Shown here in pieces: positions 1 to 9,525 of a stretch of DNA of 64,000 nucleotides. A program made the translations under genes and the position numbers. The stretch is from Acarospora socialis. Its lineage: Eukaryota > Ascomycota > Lecanoromycetes > Acarosporales > Acarosporaceae. Under the pieces are notes generated by a model, which made no database searches, was not told the DNA's origin, and worked only from the letters and a program-made list of their open reading frames with translations. The stretch covers positions 1,240,001-1,304,000 of the forward strand of contig JAMYGW020000008.1 in the NCBI GenBank assembly GCA_025617375.2. The letters are read 5' to 3'. The first letter of the stretch is position 1, and every line of letters starts with the position of its first letter.

Positions 1-570
1 TCTCCCTTCATATCGTGTTTCGGACAGGAGCCGCGGGGCGCCCAGCGCCCGCGCGAGCTGACTAGTCGCGCTTGCCGGTCCTCGAATGATGGGCAGTTGC
101 TGAAGTTTCGACCTTCGGCGCAGGGTTTCTTGATTGTCATCCAACAGTGGCTGCAAGTCGATGACCTCCAGTATTGGACGCTACACATGTTGATGCGTGA
201 AATTATTGTAGGGTTGACCAGCCGTGGGTAAGTCCAGCGCCAATGATTGCGCAATGCTTGTTAAAGTATCTTGTGCGATTGGAGGTAGGTGTTTGTCAAG
301 GACGTAGTAGAAGAATCTCCTTGGCTTTGATAGACGCTGAGGTAAAAGCCTAGGTCGTGGCCGGAGATATAGACCGAGCGATGTTCGCGGTGAATCAGCC
401 AGACTTCAAACTCGCAAAACACCCCAGCACTTCAGTAACTGTGTGTATGCCAGCTGGCCGGTCTTCACCACAACTTCTGAAGCATTCACATAGGGTGTCA
501 CTGGGAGCTCCGCTATCTCGGGTCCGTCCTCGCGACACTTGAAATGGATAACCGGCACAATTGTCGAGAT
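1..570 (-). pseudogene. possible relic coding sequence, unrecognised
   Basis: No intact gene is visible in the left edge. On the minus strand a protein-like stretch runs from about 550 to 400 (it reads PVIHFKCREDGPEIAEL near its start and KTGQLAYTQLLKCW near its end). It then meets a stop, and another frame continues with FEVWLIHREHRSVYISGHDL. This could be the eroded end of a gene lying to the left, or an exon pair whose splice sites I cannot place. No family is recognised. It lies just downstream of the SDHAF3 stop codon on the same strand. Confidence 0.25.
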
Positions 571-1091
571 TCATAATTGCTCGTCTCCTCCTTCACTCTC
601 GCCTTTCTGAATGGTTTGCATGAGCTCGTAAAGTTGCCCAAGTTGCTGATCTGTTGCCGCCGTTAGCGCCATGCTCTGTGAGCAACAACGTGGTCAATCA
701 GGCACATGCCGCTCATCTTGTCGATCTTGCCACTATCGAGTTTCTCGCCCCGCCAAGTGTCTCCTTCCAGCTTCTGAGCGTACATCTGCCATTCGGTCAA
801 GAACCCAATCTGTGAATGTAGCAATAGATTAGCCAGCAAGTCATCCAGATCAATGGAGAGGAGACTCACGATGTGCGCTGGATTTTCGACATTCCTATGC
901 GCCCGGAACTCTGACTTGACGTACTCATCACCCAGTACTCGCATCGTCCGGTCCAACTTCTTCCGGTGAGTGCGGAGAATACGCCGGTAGAGTGGGATTG
1001 GTGGCAACAAAGCCATTGGTGCTGGCTTCAATCCTCTTGTTGATCCGGCCGCAGTTGGGACCGCCATACGCAGTCTCATAGAGGATTTCAT
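571..1091 (-). CDS. SDH7: succinate dehydrogenase assembly factor 3 (SDHAF3/ACN9), mitochondrial
   Basis: LYR-family chaperone that matures the iron-sulfur subunit of succinate dehydrogenase in the mitochondrial matrix (established for the ACN9/Sdh7/SDHAF3 family). Three exons (870-1091, 710-809, 571-650) give 133 residues, normal for the family. Visible family features are LLPPIPLYRRILRTHRKKL with the LYR-type tripeptide, then LGDEYVKSEFRAHRNVENPA, then GFLTEWQMYAQ. The last exon restores the conserved ending MSDQQLGQLYELMQ. Intron 1 (810-869) is GT-AG. Intron 2 (651-709) must begin with GC (GCATGT) to keep the family reading, so it is a GC-AG intron. An N-terminal stretch of about 25 residues with few acids fits a mitochondrial presequence. 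An in-frame ATG 36 bp further upstream (1127) is possible. It is divergent from MTQ2, with 152 bp between the chosen starts. Confidence 0.88.
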
Positions 1092-1243
1092 CTTGGCTTG
1101 AATCCGATGTCTGATGTATCCGCACAATCTGGGAAGAGATCAATTCAAAATGATTAGCTCATTCAGCCGGCAAGTTCCGTGTCGACGACGTCAGATCCAT
1201 GCAGTTCTTACAACGACCAAAGATCATCAGAGCACTGACTGAG
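1092..1243. promoter_or_regulatory. shared divergent promoter, SDHAF3 and MTQ2
   Basis: The two start codons face away from each other across about 150 bp, so both genes must draw on this interval. The exact limits depend on the starts chosen (1091 or 1127 on the minus strand, 1199 or 1244 on the plus strand). No named factor site was identified. Confidence 0.5.
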
Positions 1244-2086
1244 ATGCTGCCAACCCCTTCGACGTCTCATGTGCCTTTCGAGAGGATCTATGAGCCTGCC
1301 GAGGATTCGTATTTGCTGCTAGATACGCTTTCGTCCCCTTCAGAGGTAGCATTTTTGAAACATCGGTTTAGACAGTGCACGGAACCGGCAAATGACGCTG
1401 GAGGTGATAGTTCAAGCCCTCTGATTGTTGAGATTGGCACTGGATCTGGAGTTGTGTTAGCCTTTCTCACAGCTCATGCTGGGGCTATCTTTGGCAGAGA
1501 GGATGTCCTGACACTGGGTACTGATGTGAACCGTTATGCTTGTCGTGCCAGTCGGAAGACTGTCGCACAGGCTACGAATGAGTCCATGCGCAATGGCAGA
1601 ATGAAAGACTCCGCTCTCTCAGTCAAGCCTGTTGCTGGTCCAGCTAAGTATCTAGATCCTCTCCTTACGGACCTCTGCGCACCTCTGCGCTCTGGGGTCA
1701 CCGACGTTCTCGTCTTCAACCCACCTTACGTACCAACATCATCTTTGCCAGCGCTGCCTAAATATGAAACAAAGACTGGCTTTCTTTCAAACGCATCTTC
1801 TGCAAGTTCATTGAAGGATGACTCGCATTTGTTGGCTCTTTCGTATGCAGGTGGTATTGATGGCATGGAAACAACGGACCGATTGTTGGCAGAACTCGAT
1901 GATATCCTCGATCAGCGACGGGGTGTAGCGTATGTGTTGCTGTGTGCTCAGAACAAGCCAGAGGAGGTGAAACACCGCATTCGACATTCGGGAGTCGGTT
2001 GGGCAGTTGAGACCGTCGGTCGAAGCGGTAAAACAGCGGGATGGGAGAAGCTCGAAATCATCAGGATATGGCGTCGAGAGCGGTAA
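1244..2086 (+). CDS. MTQ2: eRF1 glutamine N5-methyltransferase (HemK/MTQ2 family), catalytic subunit
   Basis: SAM-dependent enzyme expected to methylate the glutamine of the GGQ motif in release factor eRF1, working with the zinc protein Trm112 in the cytosol (family knowledge). Single exon, 280 residues from the chosen ATG. YEPAEDSYLLLDTL is the family's N-terminal signature. VEIGTGSGVVLAFL is SAM motif I, and NPPYVPT is the NPPY motif that binds the target glutamine. The start at 1244 is preferred because the protein then begins MLPTPSTSHVPFERIYEP, close to fungal MTQ2 proteins. An upstream in-frame ATG at 1199 would add 15 residues that do not look conserved. A serine-rich insert (about residues 175-195) follows NPPY. 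Confidence 0.88.
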   Translation: MLPTPSTSHVPFERIYEPAEDSYLLLDTLSSPSEVAFLKHRFRQCTEPANDAGGDSSSPLIVEIGTGSGVVLAFLTAHAGAIFGREDVLTLGTDVNRYACRASRKTVAQATNESMRNGRMKDSALSVKPVAGPAKYLDPLLTDLCAPLRSGVTDVLVFNPPYVPTSSLPALPKYETKTGFLSNASSASSLKDDSHLLALSYAGGIDGMETTDRLLAELDDILDQRRGVAYVLLCAQNKPEEVKHRIRHSGVGWAVETVGRSGKTAGWEKLEIIRIWRRER

Positions 2087-3420
2087 AAAGTGGCAAGGTG
2101 GACGTCGGGGCTATCTGGGCTGGGCAACTGGCCAGAGTCCAGCCGACTATCCTCTCCAGGTTCGCGATCAGTCTTGACGTGTTCTGCAATCGCGAATGGA
2201 TGTGCTGAAACTATGGACAAAAAAGCTTTATGCGGGGGACGCTGCTGGCAGATATTGCGGAATGTTTCTCAAGCATATGTGGAGGCCTATTCTTGTGGCT
2301 TTTGACGTGATTATCCATGAAAGACCGGACGCTGTGTCGTCAAAAACAGAGAAACAGAGTTACAAGTCTGTGCGGTTTGCTGTTCTATATGGAAAGTGCT
2401 GCCTATGTTACGGTTGGTTGCCTGGTGGTCACTACCCTATAGCAAGTCGTTGACATGAACTCCAATAGTGCAGGATGCAAAAACTCCAAAAGTTCAGGCC
2501 CCGTTGGGCCCTATGAAAACTCAGACCATCTAAGATGATCCTTGTTTTACAGTATCCCTCCTCCCCCAAGTCAGGTTCCCGGTTCGAGTTACGGCGTGGT
2601 AGGACGTTTGCGTGGCTCGAGGCGCTCGAGGCTTTTTCGTTCGACTTCGCCGGGATTCGAACAAGGGCCTTTTGACCTGAACTCCTCGAGGAGCCTGAAT
2701 CATGCGTTAGCGCGTTCTTCTGGTATGAGAGGGAAGCCTTAACTTACCGCCCAGACCCTTGGTGAGAGAATATCAGTCAATTTTAATATATATCCTCATT
2801 CCACAACAACCAAAGGGGGGAGAGATGCACTGCACACACTGTGGGAGCTGCAACCACTCTGCTGCAGTTCCTTACTATCGGGAAAGCTCATATTCTCTCA
2901 GAGCTCAACGATGAGGCTTCCAACACAGTCAATCATTACAATCAATTTGTGCGGCCATATCTACCTTCTATGCATGAGCTTACCACACATCGACATTCAC
3001 AAAACTCTTAAAGCTTGACTACTCTAATCAATGTCCACGATATCCAACATGTCTGCATTCAATGGTAGTAGCTACTCTTGTGCGATCAAGCTCTCAACTT
3101 GTAGAACATTACCCCTTTCATACTAAACTACACCATATGGCTACTGTTGCATCTACCCATTAACTTTGCGATATCAAACATTCCCACGAGCATCATAGCT
3201 TGGTCAAATCCTTCTTGCGTAGAGAGTGAAATGCTTTCCATCTACGATCACGAAGACCCTTTAAGAGTCGGCACGCACCAATGCACGAGTTACAAGACTA
3301 CTCGCAATTTTTATATCCGGATAACGCCAATGGATAGGACGATCGAGACAAACTCGACCAGCTGTCGCAGAACCCAGAGACCTCTGGCCTCCGCAAGACT
3401 TTTTCCCCACCGCCAGCACA
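2087..3420. other. intergenic, no protein gene seen
   Basis: Between MTQ2 and the 3' end of SmD1. It holds the tRNA-like relic at 2643-2735 and an AT-rich stretch near 2770-3150. Small open frames on both strands show no family resemblance. Confidence 0.5.
2643..2735 (-). tRNA. tRNA-Leu-like sequence, probably decayed
   Basis: On the minus strand a 5' GGCTTCC pairs with a 3' CGAAGTC at six of seven acceptor positions (one of them G-U). Between them lie a D-stem-like GCGCTAACGC, a TTCAGG anticodon-loop-like stretch that would read CAG, and a self-complementary CTCCTCGAGGAG resembling the long variable arm of a class II tRNA. A perfect T-loop TTCGAAT is present. The T-stem (CCTTG against CCCGG) and the D-arm box A are damaged, and no T-run follows, so it is probably a relic rather than a working gene. 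A serine identity cannot be excluded. Confidence 0.4.
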
Positions 3421-4007
3421 CTAGAACCCCCTCCCACCACCTCTCCCTCTACCCCTAAACCCACCACCACCTCTTCCTCTGCCCCTCCCGCCTCCCCTCG
3501 GACCCCTCCCACCCCGATCCGCCGCCTCCTTCCGGGCCTTGTTCTTCGGCTTCGGCGCATCGTCGATCAGCAGCGTATCCAGCGGCAGCGAGTCCGGCAG
3601 AATATAGTATCTGATCGTCGAACCGCGGATGTTGATCGTGTCTAGCGAGATTGGATCGCGGCCGCGCGGCGTCATCTTCACAGCGCGCAGAGCAGTATTC
3701 ATTTGCGGCGAAACGGACGTGATGGTGCCGTGGAGGATCGTGCCTGAAAGTGATTTCGTTAATTCTGACTCGGAGCTCGCGAAGCTGGCTGGGCGGCTGT
3801 GAGCAGAGCCCGTGCGGGAGTATGCGTACCATTCTTGAGCTCAATCGTGACGGTTTCGTTGGCGCATTTCATGAGGAATCTAGAGGGAGTAAGGAAGAGA
3901 ACGTTAGCTGGGATTGAGAGCGGGCGACGGCGGCCTTGAGAGAAGAGGTTCAGCCTCGAGCGGCATTGTGCGACGGTTGGTAGGCTGGCTTACCTGACGA
4001 GCTTCAT
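3421..4007 (-). CDS. SMD1: small nuclear ribonucleoprotein Sm D1
   Basis: Core Sm protein of the U1, U2, U4 and U5 snRNP heptameric ring, nuclear, essential for splicing (family knowledge). Exons 3994-4007, 3830-3879 and 3421-3743 give 128 residues. The first 14-nt exon encodes MKLVR. The second reads [17 protein letters not shown] (Sm1 motif). The third reads [17 protein letters not shown] and the Sm2 region [20 protein letters not shown]. The C-terminus from about residue 95 is a run of arginine-glycine repeats ending RGF, the tail that is dimethylated and bound by SMN/PRMT5-type factors in other eukaryotes. The tail makes the 3' end GC-rich and strand-biased. Introns are 114 and 86 bp. Confidence 0.95.
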
Positions 4008-4470
4008 GGCGGTAGCTGCCCCGGCGGTGTCGAAGCTGTGTAAGGTAGCTGGTTTATCTGCGCGACGAGGAGATTTATCGGCCGGGTGAGTTCTTCGAGG
4101 TTTAAGCTGTGTGGTTGGCGGCTAGGCCTGGCGCTAGCGGAATCGGGTCGTGCCTTAAGCGCGAGACGCGGTCATCCGGAGGTGTTGTGTTTGGATAATA
4201 CATGCGCTGGAGCTGTGTGATTGTCTAGCGACGCTCAAACGCGATTGATATTTGAAGTGAATCTATGAGGGTCGTAAATCTCCAGAGAGATGATAGCAAG
4301 CTAGCTAATCGGATGCTCAAGCTGAATCAAATCTATCTTAGTCTTCCAAATCTAACCCAATATTCCCTGCGAGGTGATATAACAAGAAGATCAACGCCTC
4401 TAATACATCATGTAGATTTGCAATGACCAACAGTGCCTGGACGGCTCTTAACTACACGAACCCCAGCATG
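4008..4470. other. intergenic between SmD1 start and Pkr1 stop
   Basis: Carries the SmD1 promoter and the Pkr1 3' region. I see no gene or repeat in it. Confidence 0.5.
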
Positions 4471-4947
4471 CTACCGGTCACGTCCTTCCTCCTCGACCTT
4501 CTCCCACTCGCTATCCGTACTCAGATCGCCCGATTGTTCCCCAAAACTAAGTCGCTTCCGCACAGTCTGAAGTTCCGGCGGCCTCAATCCTGCCTCCTTC
4601 CGTTGCCTGTTATTTCCCCGATCGGCGCCCTCATCAGCAGCTTCCGTCTCCGTCCCGCTCTCGTCCGAATCCCCACTCCTCGTCTCACTCCCTGCCCCTC
4701 TCAACTTCCTCGCCTCTTCTTCGGCGGCTGCAGCCATCTGTAGCTCGGCCGCAAACCAGTTTATCGCCCACCATAAGCCGGCACATAGGAAGGAGAGAAC
4801 GATGAAGTGGACGCTGTAGGTTGCGCCCAGAAGCGCAAGGAAGAGGAGTTGAAGAGCTGCGAAGGAAACGTTTGTTGCGACGAGGAGAGTAGGCGTAGGG
4901 CCGGGGTTGAAGATCGAGGAGAAGAGCTCGACGAGGAAGTTGGACAT
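4471..4947 (-). CDS. PKR1: ER V-ATPase assembly factor, Pkr1 family
   Basis: Pkr1 is an ER membrane protein needed to assemble the V0 sector of the vacuolar proton ATPase (known from yeast). Single exon, 158 residues from MSNFLVELFSSIFNPG, the diagnostic N-terminus. Two hydrophobic segments follow (about residues 19-42 and 46-68), together including the tryptophan-rich CAGLWWAINWFAAEL. The remainder is an acidic, serine-rich cytosolic tail with a short alanine/glutamate helix and SDSEWEKVEEE near the end. An upstream in-frame ATG (4992) would add 15 polar residues and is not preferred. The nearest neighbour on the right is transcribed away from it. Confidence 0.88.
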   Translation of the reverse strand: MSNFLVELFSSIFNPGPTPTLLVATNVSFAALQLLFLALLGATYSVHFIVLSFLCAGLWWAINWFAAELQMAAAAEEEARKLRGAGSETRSGDSDESGTETEAADEGADRGNNRQRKEAGLRPPELQTVRKRLSFGEQSGDLSTDSEWEKVEEEGRDR

Positions 4948-5726
4948 GATTAGTCGTGGAAATGGGTTCGCCGAGCGCTGCTTGAGCGCCACCCTCGGAC
5001 TAGTTGTGGGAGTAGCAGCGGGATCTGAAAGTCCTATTACTTTGTGGTGGCGGCCGAGAAACGCGACGGTGTGAGTATTCAGATAGAGACAGAGATGCTT
5101 ATAACCATGGCAGTTAGGTATGAGTAGTTGGAACGGTAGTTGAGTGCAAACATACTTCTGAGCCCTTGGAAGATCGTGACCTAGCAGCGCATGAGCTGTT
5201 GACCATGTGAAATAAACAAGATACTAGGGGGACATTGACGTTCGTTCGGGTTAGTCAGCACCGAGATGCCGCTATACCCACATGTTAGTAAGGTATTGGC
5301 CTTTGAGAATCCTGATAGGTAGTGCTTCGTACCACCACTCTACCACATATGGGGCAAATACCAGTCAAGGCTTGCCTGATGCTTGTACCTGTTGCGCAAT
5401 TACGGCGAATATAAGATGAAGGCGCCGTTTAGCCCACAGACCAATAAAAATGCCATGAATAATTTAAGCTTCAGCAGGATCTTCGATCACGGTGGGGCGG
5501 GACGGTAGTACAGTAGGTATCGTAAGGATGCAGCATGGTGGGTAGCATTGTGGAGCCGTTGCCAATCATCGCATGTAATGACCTCAGATTATGTACAGTC
5601 AACGGCGCATGACCGCGAAACTCGAGAGGGGTACAAAAGCAAGAGAGATCGTTCCCTTGTGTGAACCAAATTACCTTCCTCTAGGTAGGTGTGGCGGTTA
5701 GGTACTCAGATCAATTGCTACCGAGG
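4948..5726. other. intergenic, divergent promoter region
   Basis: Lies between the divergent Pkr1 and sugar-transporter starts (779 bp). It contains several short TAGGTA/GTAGGT-type words but no gene-like frame. Confidence 0.45.
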
Positions 5727-7871
5727 ATGGCCAACATGATTAAGACTGAGGATCCAGATCACTTGTATCATAGCTCGGACGCCTTCACGCACCATGCGGA
5801 GACGATTGCTGAACATCGTGAGAGTTATGGCAGTGCAGGTATCAGACGCTCTTGCAATCATGTCTGACGGCCTTTCGATAACCACAAGTTTTCAGGGTTC
5901 CACGGTCTCTTTACCTCTTACTATGTGACCCTCTGTGCGGCCTTTTCGGCGCTGGGGGGTTTGATTTTTGGATACGAGTACGCTTCCCGTTGAGAGCAGG
6001 AATTGGGCCAGATGCTGACTGGTTCGAAGTCAAGGGGTTGTGTCTGTCATCCTGGTCATGCCGCAGTTCCTCGACCGTTTCCCCAGGGTATCCGAGACGG
6101 CTTCAGGAGCCGGATTCTGGAAGGGCCTTCTGACGGCAATGATAGAGCTGGGTGCATTGCTTGGTGAGATCCAGCAACGGTTTTAGCCGTTCCTCGATCC
6201 TAATCTTTATAGGTGCCCTGAACCAAGGCTGGATTGCGGACAAAGTAGGTGTTCGGTGAGACTTTGTGAGCTCGACAAGATCCTGACCGGTGATCACTAG
6301 ATTTCTCGGAAGTATTCCATTGTGGTCGCTGTTATAATCTTCACAGTTGGGTCTGTCTTGCAGACAGCAGCAGTCGACTATGCCATGCTTGTGATTGCAC
6401 GACTTATTGGCGGCATCGGTATTGGAATGTAAGTACGCAGTTGCTGGAATCTGGGTTTGTCCTCATTTGCCCAGGCTTAGCATGGTTGCCCCTCTCTACA
6501 TCTCGGAGATAAGTCCACCGGAAATACGGGGTGCGTTGCTTGTCTTGGAGGAGTTTAGCATTGTCACTGGCATAGTTATTGCATTTTGGTAAGCTCTTGT
6601 CCAACTTCGGGAGTATAGATGTTGAATGCTCTTATAGGATCACATATGGGACCCAATACATGGTATGCTGAAACCGGAAAGAAAAACCGTCTCCACTCTC
6701 CGATGGTGATTTTTGACCGCTCATAGGCAGGAGAGTGGTCGTGGCGTCTGCCCTTCCTTCTCCAGTTAATTCCGGGTTTGATACTTGGCGCCGGCATCCT
6801 GTTCCTCCCATTTTCACCTCGCTGGCTTGTTTCGAAAGGTCGTGATCAAGAGGCTCTATCGAGTCTCTCTCGGCTACGGCAGCTTCCATCTTCAGATCCA
6901 CGGGTGCAACAGGAATGGTTCGATATCCGCGCCGAGGTAACATTTCACAAGGAAGTCAGCGCAACGAGACACCCTACCTTACAGGACCGAAGCATCATTA
7001 GCCGTATCAAGCTCGAGTTAGCCTCATGGACAGACTGCTTCAGGCGCGGATGTTGGCGGAGAACGCACATTGGCATAGGGCTCATGTTCTTTCAGCAGTT
7101 CGTGGGCATCAATGCGCTTATCTACTACTCCCCTACGCTCTTCGGAACAATGGGCCTGAACCACAGCATGCAGCTTATCATGTCCGGAGTGCTCAATATC
7201 ACCCAGCTTGTAGGTGTCAGCACGAGCATCTGGACAATGGATAAAGTGGGAAGACGACCGTTGCTCCTTTGGGGTAGTATCCTCATGACTATCTCACATT
7301 TTATTATCGCTATTCTTGTTGGTAAATTTTCCAAGGACTGGCCAGCACATCGCACGGAAGGATGGGTGAGCGTAGCGTTCCTACTCTTCTACATGCTCAA
7401 TTTCGGTGCGACGTGGGGACCTGTACCGTGGGCAATGCCTTCAGGTAGGTGTGATCCTGCACCTAATTGACCGAGAACCCTGACTTAACTATCTGTACCT
7501 GTAGAGATCTTTCCGTCGTCGCTCCGAGCGAAAGGTGTTGCGCTTTCGACTTGCTCAAACTGGCTGAACAACTTCATCATTGTACGTTCCCGCAACCGAG
7601 CCCATCTTACGAAACACACTGACAGTCACAGGGTCTTATCACGCCTCCACTGGTCCAGAATACCGGCTTTGGAGCGTATACGTTCTTTGCCGTCTTCTGT
7701 TTGCTGTCATTCGTCTGGACATTTCTATTCGTTCCAGAGACGAAAGGCCGAACGCTCGAGCAGATGGACCACGTCTTCAAAGACGTCGTCAACGAGCAAG
7801 AGCAAGCGAGGCGCAAAGCGATCGAGAATGAGATCATGGGCAATGGCCCGGTTAGGTCTGTTAAAGTGTAA
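5727..7871 (+). CDS. MFS sugar transporter (SP family)
   Basis: Plasma-membrane sugar/H+ symporter or facilitator of the major facilitator superfamily; the substrate cannot be told. Ten exons (5727-5838, 5896-5977, 6030-6163, 6213-6244, 6301-6428, 6475-6588, 6638-6662, 6727-7444, 7505-7581, 7632-7871) give 553 residues, usual for the family, with about twelve hydrophobic segments. Signatures are FGYDQGVVSVILVMPQFL in helix 1, RLIGGIGIGML with APLYISEISPPEIRG, the QQFVGINALIYYSPTLF helix-7 motif, DKVGRRPLL, and PETKGRTLEQM closing helix 12. The usual PESPRWL reads FSPRWLVSKGR. Nine introns is a high number for a fungal transporter. All donors and acceptors are GT-AG and the frame is intact throughout. 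Downstream lies a gene-poor zone. Confidence 0.88.
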
Positions 7872-8243
7872 GCATCTCAATCGATTGGCTACGAGGATCT
7901 CAGACAAAAAGTTGATAGCAACCCATGTCCCTCTGCGATTTATCATCAAGTCCCTCCACTGTCACATAAAGTAGCGTAGCATGGATATAGTAATCAGGGT
8001 ATTTATACCGTTGACTCAAAGAAAATGTGCATCACTAAGATGTTTCCCAGGCGTAGCACAGACTTGCAAGCACGATTACTGATAGGATTTCCTTCTTTTG
8101 CTGCCAACAAAGCCATATGCAGATACCTGCCCATCCGTCAGACTTTCCACTCGGATCTGGTCGATTGTCGCCGAGGTCAACCCTGGTGGTCCTGGAAAAG
8201 CCATTCTTGATGAGGACAGATAGCAATCTTCGGCTTCCCATAT

Positions 8244-8549
8244 TTAGACCTCTACGTTCTCGCAAGTAACCTTGATAGTATCCTCATTCGCTGTAGCTAA
8301 CCTGTGGCTGAGCCGCCGGCAATCCCAATGCTCAGGACATGTAAGCGGGATCAAGAACAGATCTACGATGAATGACCCGTTGGTTTTCTCGCCAAACTTC
8401 ATTATCGTTTGGATACATTTCTCACATTTCTGTGGGCTGAATCTCCAGTCTGTCTCCATCAGCACGGGTCAGCACACGTGGCTATCAATCTCAGACGCGG
8501 GAATCCACGCGAGGGTGTGATGACAGTCTCCATTGGCTTTGGCCCCCAT
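8244..8549 (-). pseudogene. possible small cysteine-containing protein with in-frame stop
   Basis: From an ATG at 8549 the minus strand reads MGAKANGDCHHTLAWIPASE, then a TGA at 8469-8471. The same frame then continues for 75 codons with METDWRFSPQKCEKCIQTIM and NGSFIVDLFLIPLTCPEHWD, ending TCENVEV. About seven cysteines are spread along it, including a CEKC pair. The composition looks protein-like but no family is recognised. A C-to-T change turning CGA into TGA would explain the stop. It could equally be a chance open frame. Confidence 0.28.
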
Positions 8550-8693
8550 TTGAGGAAGGTTTCGAGATGAGGCAGAGCTCAGGCAGCTTACTTGGCTTAC
8601 GGCGGCACACTTCGAATTGACAGTTGGCCCGCCTGACCTAGTTGGGTACTGAGGGCATTTGTGTTTGCAAGTCTATCGAGTGCATGCCAACAT

Positions 8694-8786
8694 CATGAAA
8701 GTGTCCGAAGGAGACTCTTCCAGCCGCAGCGCTTCCATCGGCACTAGTGTCAGCACTTCAGTCTACGAATATCTTCATAATTCTTA
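8694..8786 (+). other. 30-codon open frame resembling a LaeA-like methyltransferase N-terminus
   Basis: ATG to TAG encodes 30 residues ending SRSASIGTSVSTSVYEYLHN. The serine-rich run leading to a SVYEY motif resembles the start of fungal LaeA-like methyltransferases, which continue with NGR.Y. No continuation is visible downstream. It may be a relic start, an upstream ORF, or chance. Confidence 0.2.
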
Positions 8787-9525
8787 GTCTGGCTCTTGGA
8801 GCGCCGCAGCCAAGGCTTAGTACCCGTCGAAAGGCGAGAGAGGCAGCAAGATGACGATCAGTGTCGGTCGTTGAGGGTTGCCTGGTGATTTGTGATTTGA
8901 AATATCTCACTCTGAGAATGCACCGCAACGTTGGGTCGGGGTAGATAGTGGGCCGAAGCCGTTTCCTGTGCCGCGTGGTCAGGAGGCGGGCACCCGGGTG
9001 CTCTGAAGACCGTGTGTGTTCTTCCAAGAGCGTCACTGCGTCATTCAATCGCTGCGCTGAAGTGTTTCAGCCCTGGGGGTGTGGCATTACCAGTACTTTC
9101 TTTAGTGTACCTACTATTCGAATGGACCATGTCAACTGTCAATCCTCTACCTTATTGCTCCGCGCCGGCGAAGCGTTACCGATAGCTCGGGGTGACTTGG
9201 TACCTTCCGGGACGTAGTTGGTTCTGTGGCGTGCAGGGATAGTGATCCTTCCTCGCATGGTCTACGCAGCTTCAGGGCTGGCCAATTGGGGGTTAGCCAG
9301 GCACAGTCGAGTCTTCCGTCAGTCGAAGTATAGTTCGTGGCTTAGGCCCGTAACATACATGTATAGACTGTTGTGCCTATTTCGGTCAGGAAGATGATAT
9401 CCTTGAGCTCTTGGTGTCTCAAACGGCAAAGTATAGAAGGGATCGAGGTCGTCAAGCGTCAAAGATCTCCAATAGAGCAGCGTCTCTTGTATTTCCATGT
9501 GGGTTTACAGGCGTTCATATCTACC

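Larger units (their letters stand above)
7872..9525. other. gene-poor interval with relics
   Basis: Holds the possible relic at 8244-8549 (minus) and a 30-codon open frame at 8694-8786 (plus). The rest shows no supportable gene. The last 150 bp are the 5' leader of the C2H2 gene, where GTGGGTTTACAG (about 9499-9510) could end a leader intron. Confidence 0.4.
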
